A stretch of 64,000 nucleotides of DNA from Pristimantibacillus sp052113225 (GCF_052113225.1 NZ_JBFRCT010000001.1:248001-312000); one strand, 5' to 3'; shown: positions 52,516 through 61,370, counted from the first letter of the stretch. Numbers and translations are program-made. Notes: a model not told the origin generated them from the letters alone.

Positions 52516-53427
52516 ATTAAGATCTATGATGTGGCTATTATCGGAGGCGGACCGGCGGGATTAAACGCGGCATTAGTACTTGGCAGAGCCAGGAAGAACG
52601 TGGTATTGTTCGATAACAATCAGCCACGGAACATGGTCACACACGCATCTCACGGGTTCATAACACGGGATGGGGTTGAACCAGCCGAGTTTCGGCGAAT
52701 TGCTTTGGAGGAGGTGCTAAGTTATCCAACCGTTCAGCATTGGCAAAAGGAAGTGACCGATATTCAGCGATCGGACAATGTCTTCACGGTATCCACCTCC
52801 GGTGGTGAGCAAATGCAAGCCGGCAAGGTAATTTTGTCCGCAGGGTTGAAGGAAATCTTGCCAGAGATTGACGGGATTCGTGATTTTTATGGAAAAAGCA
52901 TTTTTCAATGCCCATTCTGTGATGGTTGGGAGCTTCGCGATCAACCGCTGGTGGTGATCTCGGATATGCCGAGTGTGATGCATAAAGTAAAATTGCTGCT
53001 TCATTGGAGTAACGATTTAGTTGTATGTACGAATGGCAGTGCCGTTGTTACTGATGAACAACGGCAGCTATTGAAGTCCAGAGGTATACCTGTTATCGAT
53101 ATACCTATTTCAACTTTATCTGGGAAAAATGGGTTACTGGAAAAGGTACACTTCTCAGATGGCACGTTTATTGAAAGAAGTGGTGGGTTCATTGATCCCA
53201 TTCAAATTCCTAAAGCTGCCTTCCAGGAATCATTGGGTTATCAAACGACTAGTACTGGTGGAATTGAGACGGATGCGATGGGCAAGACCACCGTGGAAGG
53301 TGTATATGCAGCAGGTGATTCGGCTTATGTGATGCCTTCCCAATTAATTTACGCCGCGGCTTCCGGCAGCAAAGCGGCAATGGCGGTAATGGCAGATTTG
53401 ACTGAGGAAAATTGGCTGAAGCAATAA
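52516..53427 (+). CDS. Thioredoxin reductase-like FAD/NAD(P) oxidoreductase with apparent ATT start
   Basis: The protein has about 303 residues: FAD motif (DVAIIGGGPAGLNAALVLGRARK), redox pair in FQCPFCDGWE (CxxC) and a C-terminal GVYAAGDSA flavin motif. This is the TrxR-like subgroup seen with Rrf2 genes. The second motif GxGxxx for NADPH is degenerate (VVISDMPSVMHKVK). Relatives begin with M-K-I-Y-D-V-A-I-I; here the codon in that place is ATT (52516-52518), with GGAGGG six bases upstream. The next in-frame start is GTG 52531, inside the FAD strand, so ATT is preferred. Confidence 0.8.
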   Translation: MKIYDVAIIGGGPAGLNAALVLGRARKNVVLFDNNQPRNMVTHASHGFITRDGVEPAEFRRIALEEVLSYPTVQHWQKEVTDIQRSDNVFTVSTSGGEQMQAGKVILSAGLKEILPEIDGIRDFYGKSIFQCPFCDGWELRDQPLVVISDMPSVMHKVKLLLHWSNDLVVCTNGSAVVTDEQRQLLKSRGIPVIDIPISTLSGKNGLLEKVHFSDGTFIERSGGFIDPIQIPKAAFQESLGYQTTSTGGIETDAMGKTTVEGVYAAGDSAYVMPSQLIYAAASGSKAAMAVMADLTEENWLKQ

Positions 53428-53433
53428 AATGGA

Positions 53434-53466
53434 GAAGTGTGCAAGAGGAATGCACACTTCTTTTTT
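53434..53466 (+). terminator. Terminator of the TrxR-like gene
   Basis: GAAGTGTGCA (53434-53443) pairs perfectly with TGCACACTTC (53451-53460) and is followed by six T residues. Confidence 0.9.
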
Positions 53467-53521
53467 CTGTAATAAAGCTGCATATAACTGCGCAAAACAC
53501 GAGCAACGTTGCCCAAGGTGT

Positions 53522-54085
53522 TCACAAAATGCCGAGACGCTTTAAGGCCTTCAGTGTGAGCGTCTTGGCAGTCGTTCCGCTGCTATCCACGTTTGTGGCG
53601 AACACCCAGTCGGTCGTCCCGCGATCCACATAGCCCATATACCAGCCGAGCCCCATGTCGGACAAACGCGTACCTGTTTTACCATGAACCGTATATTTGT
53701 CCTGGTCGTCGTCGATCATGATGCGCTTGACGGTCTTCTTCGTTTGTTCTTGGAAAGGCAACGTCTCCTCCACTAGGTTCTCCATGAAATCGGTTTGCTC
53801 TTAAGCAGAAATCTTTAACGAGCTGTTCGACCAAAAGGTATCGATGCCCCTGCTAATATCCATATTACCGTAATGAATACGCTCCACGTAGCTCTTCATC
53901 CTCTCGGTCCCAATGTCTCTAACCATCGCTTGGTAAAACCAGATTGCGGATGCACGCATTGCCGAGCCCAACGTATGGTCTCGGTTCCACACCTCGAGCG
54001 GTCGAACGATGCCGTCCCACCGCTTGACATCATATTCGTCCTGCACTGCTCCAACCTCGAGACCTATTAGCGCGTTTGGTACCTT
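53522..54085 (-). pseudogene. Class D beta-lactamase, truncated and with an internal stop
   Basis: In one minus-strand frame the sequence shows VPNALIGLEVG, DEYDVKRWDGI, YGNMDISRGIDTFW (the class D YGN motif) and VHGKTGTRLSDMGLGWYMGY (the KTG motif). An in-frame TAA near 53805, between SSLKISA and EQTDFMENL, interrupts it. The N-terminus breaks exactly at the active site: the lysine of S-x-x-K is at 54083-54085, but upstream is unrelated sequence with a stop. Signal peptide and Ser are lost, so it cannot be active. Confidence 0.88.
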
Positions 54086-54750
54086 GTTTTTCTACACCGT
54101 CTCACGTTTCCACAACCCAACTGGGTACAGCCACACGAAAGAAGCACGTAAGCGCATGGTGGAATTGGCGCAGCGGTATGACGTGTACATTATCGAGGAT
54201 GATTACATGGGCTGACTTGGACTTCAATCCAAGGAACGACCCCATGTTCGCGTACGATCCGTCCGGAGTGATCATCTAAGTAAAAAATCTTTTCCAAAGT
54301 TATGCTTCCAGGCTAGCGCCTTGGGCTGGTTGTATTACCGGACGGGCTACGGGAAGGATTCCTGTAGGCGAAAGCAGCGGCCGACGTACATTCGCCATTG
54401 TTGACACAGGGGGCTCTAGAGGTACCTCGAGAGTGGCATGTGCACCGCTCACATCGGCCGGATGCGAGAGATGTACCCGCCGCAAAGCAGTGCTGCTGCA
54501 GGAAGCATACCGCTAATATTTGCCGCCTGGAACCATGTACACTTAATCGAACTCTGGCTTCTATACCACTATCGGGCTGCCAGCCACACTCAAGGCGCAG
54601 GCAGTAGCTGAACATCTACTGGAACGCGGTGTGCGAGTTGATCCAGCCCAGCGCATGTACCTACCGCAATTCCGGGAAGAGAATGTCTTACGACTAAGCG
54701 TCTCACAGGTGGAAGAAGGACTCATAGAGCCAGGCTGTGCTTCCGATTGA
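54086..54750 (+). pseudogene. MocR/GabR-type regulator (GntR-aminotransferase fusion), decayed
   Basis: Three frames together give the C-terminal aminotransferase-like part of a MocR regulator. The pieces are FYTVSRFHNPTGYSHTKEAR and VYIIEDDYMG (54090-54212), then FNPRNDPMFAYDPSGVI (to 54279), then GFYTTIGLPATLKAQAVAEH through RMYLPQFREENVLRLSVSQV (54556-54750). The N-terminal GntR winged helix and the first half of the aminotransferase domain are missing, and several frameshifts and small deletions lie between the pieces. It abuts the beta-lactamase remnant head to head. Confidence 0.82.
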
Positions 54751-54883
54751 AGAGTCTGATGCAGTCTGCGAAAGCTTATTTTCAACTGGACATTGGTTCG
54801 TGAGATTCTTGGCAGGCTCCGTGATTTGTCTAACAGTGGCGGCTTCACTCTCACAAAAACCAAGTAACGAAGAGGAGGGGAAG

Positions 54884-54907
54884 AAGGGCATATGCCTTTC
54901 CTTTTTT
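54884..54907 (+). terminator. Terminator-like palindrome after the MocR remnant
   Basis: AAGGGCATATGCCTTT (54884-54899) is near-perfect and is followed by six T residues, probably the original terminator of the decayed region. Confidence 0.65.
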
Positions 54908-54994
54908 GTTAAGCGACGGGCAGGATAACGTAATGACTATGCAGAATCAGTTTGTATCTTAAGTTTCAATAAAAGGATAAAAATAAGGAGGACT

Positions 54995-55473
54995 ATGAGG
55001 GAATACGAGAATAATAAATTGCGTCAGTCATTTGAACAAGCCGCGAAGATATTAACAAGCTCGTCCGGATTACTCAGAAGAATTAATGAATGATTTAATC
55101 TATCATACGAATTTACATGCAGGTGATCGTTTGCCAGAAGTGAGGTGTGCTACAGGGAAAGCTATTCTCCCATTAGCCAAGCGTGGATTTGAAATCACCT
55201 GTATAGAGCATAGGACTGAACTCGCTGGAGCAAAGAGATGAAATTGAGAAGAGCGGGCTTTTTGAGGTTGTTCATCTCCGGCATTTCGATTGGGAGCGTA
55301 TTTACCAAGTTGAAGAATACATACAACTCCTAAGAACTTTCTCCGGACACATACTGATGGAAGAATGAAACGCGATAAACTCTTTAACGAAATTCGTGTT
55401 CGACTTAATAGTCGCGGAGATAAGTCGGTTCGTCGACACTGGGGTGCTGTTCTACATGTCGCCCGTCGAATAG
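54995..55473 (+). pseudogene. SAM-dependent methyltransferase, frameshifted and partly deleted
   Basis: ATG 54995 keeps a good site (AAGGAGG). Pieces in different frames match a small class I methyltransferase: RQSFEQAAKI, then ELMNDLIYHTNLHAGDRL, a damaged SAM motif (EVRCATGKAILPLAKRGFEI, where EVGCGTGK is expected), HFDWERIYQVEEYIQLLRTF, and KRDKLFNEIRVRLNSRGDKS to the end. At least three frame changes and a missing central part make it non-functional. Confidence 0.8.
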
Positions 55474-55521
55474 ATTGCTAATGGAGATAGTGAAACATGT
55501 AATATGAAGGAGGAAAGAATC

Positions 55522-56022
55522 ATGCTGTATATCTTTGGCGGTCTGCCAGGCACCGGAAAGTCTACGTTATCGTCAGCTTTGGCTAGGGAACTTCGGGCAA
55601 CGTATCTTCGGGTTGATGTCGTGGAGCAGGCTATGCGAGCTACCGGACTAAGTGTCAATGGACCTGAGGGTTACATCGTGTGTTATGAAATTGCGAAGCA
55701 AAGCCTCCGATTAGGACATGATGTGATAGCAGACACGGTTAATCCTATTCACATCACTCGTCAGGATTGGAGAAATGTAGCGGAGTCTCTCGAAATTCCA
55801 TTTGTCGAGATCGAAGTGGTCTGCTCAGACGAAAGTGAACACAGACATCGAATTCTTACGCGTAAAACGGATATATCTGGTTTAATGCTCCCCACGTGGG
55901 ATCAGGTTACAAACAGGCATTATGAAGCTTGGGACCGTGATCATATCATAATAGACACGGCGAATCATACTGTGGAGGAAAGCTTGATAGCGTTACGCAA
56001 ACGGCTAGGTCTTGAAAATTAA
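55522..56022 (+). CDS. P-loop kinase-like AAA family protein
   Basis: The 166-residue protein starts with Walker A GLPGTGKST (residues 7-15) and continues like small AAA_33/zeta-toxin-type kinases: RVDVVEQAMR lid region, DTVNPIHITRQDWRNVAE, and a C-terminal IIDTANHTVEE. The substrate is unknown; chloramphenicol phosphotransferase and gluconate kinase share the fold. ATG 55522 has AAGGAGG eight bases upstream, better than the in-frame ATG at 55504. Confidence 0.83.
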   Translation: MLYIFGGLPGTGKSTLSSALARELRATYLRVDVVEQAMRATGLSVNGPEGYIVCYEIAKQSLRLGHDVIADTVNPIHITRQDWRNVAESLEIPFVEIEVVCSDESEHRHRILTRKTDISGLMLPTWDQVTNRHYEAWDRDHIIIDTANHTVEESLIALRKRLGLEN

Positions 56023-56068
56023 GCGATAATATTTAAATGATGGATTAGGAAAGTACTAAACATGACGA

Positions 56069-56096
56069 GGCAGCCAGAATGGCTGCTGTTTTTATT
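56069..56096 (+). terminator. Terminator of the P-loop kinase gene
   Basis: GCAGCC pairs with GGCTGC around AGAAT, followed by a T-rich stretch. Confidence 0.65.
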
Positions 56097-56120
56097 TTAA
56101 TAAATTTGAGGTGTGTTCCC

Positions 56121-56579
56121 TTGGTTACTGTTTCAACAGAGATTGAAATTAAAGCATCCATTGAAGTTTGTTTTGATATGGCAAGAAATATTGAATTGCA
56201 TACGAAAACGGTTTGGAGACATACTCAGGAAAATGCAGTAGCTGGAAGAACTTCTGGATTGATTGGTGAAGGGGAATTTGTCACTTTTCAAGCAAGGCAT
56301 TTTTTAATAAGACAAAAATTAACTTCAAGAATCATTGACTATAATAGACCACACAAGTTTGTTGATGAGATGATAAGCGGTGCTTTTAAGAGTATGAGAC
56401 ATGAGCATGAATTTATTGATTTAGGAAATCGAACGTTGATGAGAGATACCTTACAATTTGAGGCTCCATTAGGCTTAGTTGGATGGATTGTTGAGAGAGT
56501 TATTTTAAAAGGATATATGAAGAGATTTTTAAATTACCGTAATAAACAATTAAAAGAACTAGCTGAAAGAGTAGTTTGA
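56121..56579 (+). CDS. SRPBCC-family protein
   Basis: The 152-residue protein has the START-like SRPBCC fold (EIEIKASIEVCFDMARNIELH at the start; RHEHEFIDLGNRTLMRDTLQFEAPLG in the middle; a long C-terminal helix with FLNYRNKQLKEL). The family binds hydrophobic ligands; the role is unknown. TTG 56121 has GAGGTG seven bases upstream, while the longer frame to 56079 has none. The gene is clearly more A/T-rich than its neighbours, which could indicate separate origin. Confidence 0.8.
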   Translation: MVTVSTEIEIKASIEVCFDMARNIELHTKTVWRHTQENAVAGRTSGLIGEGEFVTFQARHFLIRQKLTSRIIDYNRPHKFVDEMISGAFKSMRHEHEFIDLGNRTLMRDTLQFEAPLGLVGWIVERVILKGYMKRFLNYRNKQLKELAERVV

Positions 56580-56633
56580 TGGAGTATTATGTAAGAAATA
56601 GTAGGTTCAGAAGTGTATAACCACCTATATGCA

Positions 56634-56674
56634 AAAAAAGAGAACGTGCCCGAGTTATTCTCGAGCAACGTTCT
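56634..56674 (-). terminator. Terminator of dps
   Basis: On the minus strand AGAACGTTGCTCGAG pairs with CTCGGGCACGTTCT and is followed by seven T residues. Confidence 0.88.
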
Positions 56675-56702
56675 GCGTTATTCTACGATCTATGGAATAC
56701 CC

Positions 56703-57155
56703 TTATTTACCGTTAAACGCGCTCAACATCCAAACGTGTTTCTCAAGCTTTGTATGGATGGCAAGTAACATGTCCGCTGTTGTTTCATCGCCGGCTTCTT
56801 GCGCGATTTCCATGCTTTCCTTCAATTCATCGATAATAGACGTGAAGTCTTTTATTAGTTGGTCAACCATCTGTTCATCTGTTTCCTTGCCGCTAGCTTC
56901 CTTGATCGTGGACTCTTTTAGAAAGTCTGTCATTTTGGCAATTGGCTGGCCCTTCACAGCAAGCAAACGTTCCGCGATTTCATCGACGTGTAACGCGGCT
57001 TCCTCGTAGAATTCTTGGAATTTTACGTGCAGCGTAAAGAATTGCGAACCTTTGACATACCAGTGATAGTTGTGAAGCTTAATATAGAGGACGCTCCAGT
57101 TGGCGATCTGGCGGTTCAAGAGTTGTTGAACGGTTTGTGTGGTTTTTGTAGTCAT
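56703..57155 (-). CDS. dps: Dps-family DNA-binding ferritin-like protein
   Basis: The 150-residue protein matches the Dps/MrgA family. The ferroxidase residues are His in YIKLHNYHWYVKG and Asp/Glu in HVDEIAERLLAV (about residues 28-34 and 56-67). It stores iron with peroxide, forms dodecamers and protects DNA. GGAAGGGATGG precedes the ATG. A/T-rich sequence upstream could hold a PerR-type site, but I could not fit the consensus convincingly. Confidence 0.93.
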   Translation of the reverse strand: MTTKTTQTVQQLLNRQIANWSVLYIKLHNYHWYVKGSQFFTLHVKFQEFYEEAALHVDEIAERLLAVKGQPIAKMTDFLKESTIKEASGKETDEQMVDQLIKDFTSIIDELKESMEIAQEAGDETTADMLLAIHTKLEKHVWMLSAFNGK

Positions 57156-57342
57156 TGTTTATTCCATCCCTTCCAAGATAAATTGAATTATTAATATTAT
57201 TTTATTTAAACCTAAAGACGTTAAGTGAAACAGCTGTGCTCTAAAATAGTGACAAGTTTTGAATTACCTAGTCGAGGCAGGAATTAACTTTTTATTGTGA
57301 GAAGGGTATAGAAAAAAACTTCATTTCAAAGGGGACATTCAA

Positions 57343-57768
57343 ATGTCATGTTTTATTTGTGAAAAGCATCTTGGCATTTCAAATCAACCGCCTGGTGGAT
57401 ATTTTTATGAAGATGAGTATTGGAAAGTTTGTCACTTTCCCGCAGACCAATCCGTTCTTGGGCGTATTGTATTGGAATCTAAACGTCATTATTTGGATTT
57501 TGCAGAGATGACAAAAGAAGAGGCTGCATCTTACGGAGTTGTAATAAAATTACTGTATGTAGTACTCAAACAAGTCACAGAAGCAGAACGGGTATACCAA
57601 CTCATAACTATTGATGGTGCCCCTCATTTTCATGTGCATTTTATTCCTCGTGGACGCGATAGTATGACAAGAGGGATAGAATACTTAAGACAAGAATTAT
57701 CATGTAATGAGAAAGACGCTCTTCAATTAGTTCATAAACTGCAAGTTATTCTTAATCATTCTAGATAG
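57343..57768 (+). CDS. HIT-family hydrolase/transferase
   Basis: The 141-residue protein carries the histidine triad His95-x-His97-x-His99 (HFHVHFIPR), the nucleotidyl-transfer site of the family. An N-terminal CFIC pair may bind zinc with downstream histidines. The substrate is a nucleotide conjugate of unknown type. AAAGGGGA precedes the ATG. The gene is A/T-rich and monocistronic. Confidence 0.88.
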   Translation: MSCFICEKHLGISNQPPGGYFYEDEYWKVCHFPADQSVLGRIVLESKRHYLDFAEMTKEEAASYGVVIKLLYVVLKQVTEAERVYQLITIDGAPHFHVHFIPRGRDSMTRGIEYLRQELSCNEKDALQLVHKLQVILNHSR

Positions 57769-57906
57769 CTGGTTGCCTATCATCAACTTTGTTTAAGTTA
57801 TTCGAATCATCTGTTCATTTTATTCAATTTTACAAAACATTACCGAGATTTTACAATAAGGTCAACGGTATCATGGTGGGAGGATACCACAAAAGGGGGA
57901 TTTTTG

Positions 57907-58989
57907 ATGACAAAATCCGTAATAACTCGTGGTAATCCAGAGGTACCTCTCTGTGCATTCACGTTCGATGACGGTCCGATGCGGATTCCTATTGATGCGT
58001 GGCTGGATGCCTTGGAGCAGGGTGGAGCGCGCGGGACGTTTTTTTTAACAGGCGAGTGGTTCGATCGGTACCCGGCGAAAGCGAGAGAAATGCTAGCCAG
58101 AGGCCATGAACTCACGACACATACTTATCATCATCGCAGAATGGCAGATGTGACTAAAGCTGTATTCTTCGAAGAATTGAAGCTGGCTGAGCTCGCATAT
58201 CAAGAAGCAACGGGAAGGCCGGTTCCAACCTTCATGCGTTTTCCTTACGCCTCTTATCGGGAGGAGAATTTGGAATGGCTTCGGGAGTGGAACTATCTCG
58301 TCATTGAGGGGGAGGATACCGTAGATTGGTCGGGACCGCCAAGTGCACAGCTTGTGGAGCGGGTGATCCCTAAGCTGCTCAACGGGTCGATTCTTATGTT
58401 TCACGCTAATGAAATCGCCAAAGAGACGCCGCAGGCCGTTAAATCGCTAGTCTACCATACTCATGCTAAAGGTCTTGCTATGGTTCCTGTTTCCGAACTT
58501 CTTCATGCTGATGGCATCTCAACTGGTGAACGAAGCTGGCAAGTCCGCTACAAACCGATTCTCCAAGAATCATTCCATAGTGAACAGTGGAAAAACGTTA
58601 CTGGGGAAGAAGAATTGCGGAAGCTGGCCGCCGATTCACTTGAATGGGGGAACCCAAAAGCCCCGAAAGGGTCCGGTGCTTATAAGAAATGGCTGCAAGA
58701 ACTTTCTATGCAGGTGCAGTTGGATGGTGAAACGTATTTTGTTGCCCGCAGCTTTGCCGACCAGCACTGGGCATACGTGCGTGCTTCAGTCTGCGGCGGC
58801 GTGCTGGTGCTGGAAGATTTCGCTACGAAGGAATCCCATGCGGATGCCCTAATATATATCCTGCAATGGGCGGCTCATGAGGCATCCACCTTGGGATGCG
58901 AGTGGGTTACCAGTACACAGGACATGCGCCGTATTCACAAGCTGTCTGAACAGTTGGGCTTTGAAGCGGAGATTGTTTTACAAGAATGA
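57907..58989 (+). CDS. Polysaccharide deacetylase with C-terminal GNAT-like domain
   Basis: The 360-residue protein has a NodB domain (about residues 12-205). Motif 1 is FTFDDGP (Asp21, Asp22), motif 2 is HTYHH (His72, His76), motif 3 is RFPYASYR and motif 5 is ILMFHAN. There is no signal peptide, unusual for a wall deacetylase. Residues about 215-360 do not belong to NodB; the pattern AYVRASVCGGVLVLEDF followed by GCEWVTSTQDMRRIHKLSEQ suggests an acetyltransferase-like fold. GGGGG lies seven bases before ATG 57907. Confidence 0.85.
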   Translation: MTKSVITRGNPEVPLCAFTFDDGPMRIPIDAWLDALEQGGARGTFFLTGEWFDRYPAKAREMLARGHELTTHTYHHRRMADVTKAVFFEELKLAELAYQEATGRPVPTFMRFPYASYREENLEWLREWNYLVIEGEDTVDWSGPPSAQLVERVIPKLLNGSILMFHANEIAKETPQAVKSLVYHTHAKGLAMVPVSELLHADGISTGERSWQVRYKPILQESFHSEQWKNVTGEEELRKLAADSLEWGNPKAPKGSGAYKKWLQELSMQVQLDGETYFVARSFADQHWAYVRASVCGGVLVLEDFATKESHADALIYILQWAAHEASTLGCEWVTSTQDMRRIHKLSEQLGFEAEIVLQE

Positions 58990-59098
58990 TAGAGCTAGTA
59001 GAAGGTTTGTAACCAGTATAGCAGACACCACAATGATAGGACTCAGGTTCAACAGAGAGACGCGTAAGCGGTTAGTTACTCAACTATAGAAGAACGTG

Positions 59099-59128
59099 GA
59101 AGCTGCATATATTGCGGCTTTTTTTTAT
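59099..59128 (+). terminator. Terminator of the deacetylase gene
   Basis: AAGCTGCA pairs with TGCGGCTT around TATAT and is followed by eight T residues. Confidence 0.75.
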
Positions 59129-59154
59129 CAAAGTACAAATCAAATATGGTCATC

Positions 59155-59200
59155 TTGACTATCTTTGATTACAAATGTAGTATTGACTACAAAAGTAGTC
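59155..59200 (+). promoter_or_regulatory. Promoter with twin BlaI-type operators
   Basis: TTGACT (59155-59160) and TAGTAT (59178-59183) are 17 bp apart. TTACAAATGTAGTA (59169-59182) covers the -10 box and contains the BlaI/MecI dyad TACA/TGTA. A second dyad CTACAAAAGTAG (59188-59199) follows at the start of transcription. Confidence 0.75.
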
Positions 59201-59217
59201 TAAGTGGAGGTAGAATA

Positions 59218-59595
59218 ATGAAGGAAATTCCACGCATTTCCGATGCGGAATGGGAAGTCATGAAGGTGTTATGGTCAAAATCGCCGATGACAGCAGGTGA
59301 AGTGATTGACTCCTTAGCAGATATAACCGACTGGAGTCCAAAGACCATCAGAACCTTACTCACCAGGTTGGTTCAAAAAGAAGTGATAACCTTTGATTCA
59401 AACAGTAGGCCATATGTGTACTCGCCTCTAGTTGCAGAAGAAGAAACCACTCGAGCGGAAACGCAATCTTTTCTGAAACGGTTATACGGTGGTGGAGCCT
59501 TAAAACCGATGTTGGTTAATTTTCTGAAGTATGAAAAATTGTCTAAAGAAGACATAGAAGAACTGAAAAGTATTCTGGAGGAAAGAAAGGAATAA
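59218..59595 (+). CDS. BlaI/MecI/CopY-family repressor
   Basis: The 125-residue protein has the BlaI winged helix (ISDAEWEVMKVLWSKSPMTAGEVIDSL; WSPKTIRTLLTRLVQKEVI) and the C-terminal dimerisation helices (FLKRLYGGGALKPMLVNFL). ATG 59218 has GGAGG seven bases upstream. Autoregulation through the twin operators upstream is likely. It is five bases upstream of a BlaR1-like gene, which would control it by proteolysis. Confidence 0.92.
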   Translation: MKEIPRISDAEWEVMKVLWSKSPMTAGEVIDSLADITDWSPKTIRTLLTRLVQKEVITFDSNSRPYVYSPLVAEEETTRAETQSFLKRLYGGGALKPMLVNFLKYEKLSKEDIEELKSILEERKE

Positions 59596-59600
59596 GCCAG

Positions 59601-61247
59601 ATGACTTCTGTTCTTATTGACGTATTAACCTGGATCTTATCCACGTCGTTGATGGCTAGTGTATTGGTCTTTTTTATTTTAGCTGCCAAATGGTTACTGA
59701 AAAATAAATTAAAGCCTAGGTGGGCCTATTTACTGTGGATTCTTTTGGTCCTGAGGTTATTGCTACCGTGGGCGCCTGAAAGCTCGTTTAGTGTTTTTAA
59801 TATCTTCCAGCCGCTTTCGGAAAATAGCCACCTAGTAACAGAGAAAGAAACTCCTGCCTCCCCTGCTATTGAACAAAGCTTTGATATATCATCAAGGACA
59901 CAGGTACTAGATTCATCGCCAAATTCAGTATCGACAATCGGAAGTGACTCGACTGTGAAAAAGCCGATGTCACTCTTGCAAATAACGTCAATCTGGCTGG
60001 TTGGCATGTTTATGTTCCTAAGTTTTATGATTAGAGCGAACGTACGGTTCACTGCGCTAATTAAAAAAGAGGTTACTGTCATTGATCAGGGGATTAATTC
60101 ATTGTTTGAACGATGTAAAGATGAAATGAAAGTGCACCGAAAAATAGCGTTAATTAAGACGAATCAAGTATCTAGCCCAACCTTGTTTGGTCTACTGAAA
60201 CCGAAACTGTTGATACCTGACTTCGCTCTATGTTATTTGAATGAAGTGCAGCTTCGCTACGTGTTCTTACATGAATTATCGCACGTCCGTCGTAGAGATA
60301 TTGCCATGAACTGGCTAATGAACATTTTGCTTAGCGTACATTGGTTTAATCCTTTGTTATGGTATGCATACCACAAGATGCGAGCTGATCAGGAGATGGC
60401 TTGTGATGCCTGGGCCTTATCGAGAATTAAGCCTGAGGAGTCCAACGAGTATGCCTTAACGATAATAAAATTGTTAGAGCTTTTCGCAAATCCGGTTCGT
60501 TTAGCAGGGGCAGCCAGTATTTCAGGAAATAAGAAAGAACTTAAGAGGAGACTAGTTATGATCACTTCATTCAAAAAACACTCCTATAAGTGGTCTTTGA
60601 TTGGTCTTACAGTCATCTTGTTATTGGGTGGTACCGCGTTAACGAATGCCAACACACAAGATAAGGGTAATCAGGCGATCGAGGACAACAATCAATCACT
60701 TGATGTTACAGCAATAGAAAACCTTTCTGAGGTATGGGCCAATGCACTAAAAACGCGGGAAGGTAAACCTCGTTATGAGATGATGTCTTCAAAAGCAAAA
60801 GATAAATTCATACAAGAACAAATCATTAGAAGCGGTGAAAACTGGAATTATAATATAGGGGTTTCTAGTCCTTGGGTTGTTGATTTCGAGAGTGAGATCG
60901 ATGGTATGAATGTGATTATTACATATTTAACTCTAACAAGTGAACCGAACTATTATAAAACAGTTGAATCTCTAAAATTTTCCAGGGAAAATGGTAAACT
61001 TGTAGTAGATGATTTTGAAACCATTAATGAAGGAGAATGGACGGAGAACACAAAGATTTCAGAAACAGACTATGAGCGAATGATCAATATAATTATTTCA
61101 GTTAATAAAGGAGATCTACCTGTTTCTGCTCTAAAAGATGCTGAACCAATACTTCGTAAAAAAGGTGGTTTAGATAACTTATCTACTTCCATTTTAGAAA
61201 AGTATATTAGAGAGACTATGGATAGGGTAATTAATACAGGCCATTGA
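59601..61247 (+). CDS. BlaR1-like M56 metalloprotease without beta-lactam sensor
   Basis: The 548-residue protein has an N-terminal set of membrane helices, the gluzincin motif HELSH (224-228, followed by VRRRD) and the third ligand region ADQEMACD, all typical of BlaR1/MecR1. A last membrane helix lies at about 328-347. The C-terminal 200 residues outside the membrane show no S-x-x-K, S-x-N or K-T-G motif, so the penicillin-binding sensor is replaced by a different, NTF2-like or unknown domain. The signal is therefore probably not a beta-lactam. It is co-transcribed with the BlaI-type repressor. Confidence 0.88.
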   Translation: MTSVLIDVLTWILSTSLMASVLVFFILAAKWLLKNKLKPRWAYLLWILLVLRLLLPWAPESSFSVFNIFQPLSENSHLVTEKETPASPAIEQSFDISSRTQVLDSSPNSVSTIGSDSTVKKPMSLLQITSIWLVGMFMFLSFMIRANVRFTALIKKEVTVIDQGINSLFERCKDEMKVHRKIALIKTNQVSSPTLFGLLKPKLLIPDFALCYLNEVQLRYVFLHELSHVRRRDIAMNWLMNILLSVHWFNPLLWYAYHKMRADQEMACDAWALSRIKPEESNEYALTIIKLLELFANPVRLAGAASISGNKKELKRRLVMITSFKKHSYKWSLIGLTVILLLGGTALTNANTQDKGNQAIEDNNQSLDVTAIENLSEVWANALKTREGKPRYEMMSSKAKDKFIQEQIIRSGENWNYNIGVSSPWVVDFESEIDGMNVIITYLTLTSEPNYYKTVESLKFSRENGKLVVDDFETINEGEWTENTKISETDYERMINIIISVNKGDLPVSALKDAEPILRKKGGLDNLSTSILEKYIRETMDRVINTGH

Positions 61248-61370
61248 ATGAAAGATGGCTATAGTTGAATAGAGAAACCGTGTACGAAGTTGCTGGGCAC
61301 GATCGGAAGCTATTGTTCGTTAATGGGAGGATAGCGTATCATCTAAAAGGCTTTTTAAAACATAGCCCCA

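Noticed and set aside
54300..54863. Several minus-strand ORFs across the MocR remnant
   Set aside because: The plus-strand pieces match MocR; the minus frames match nothing I know.
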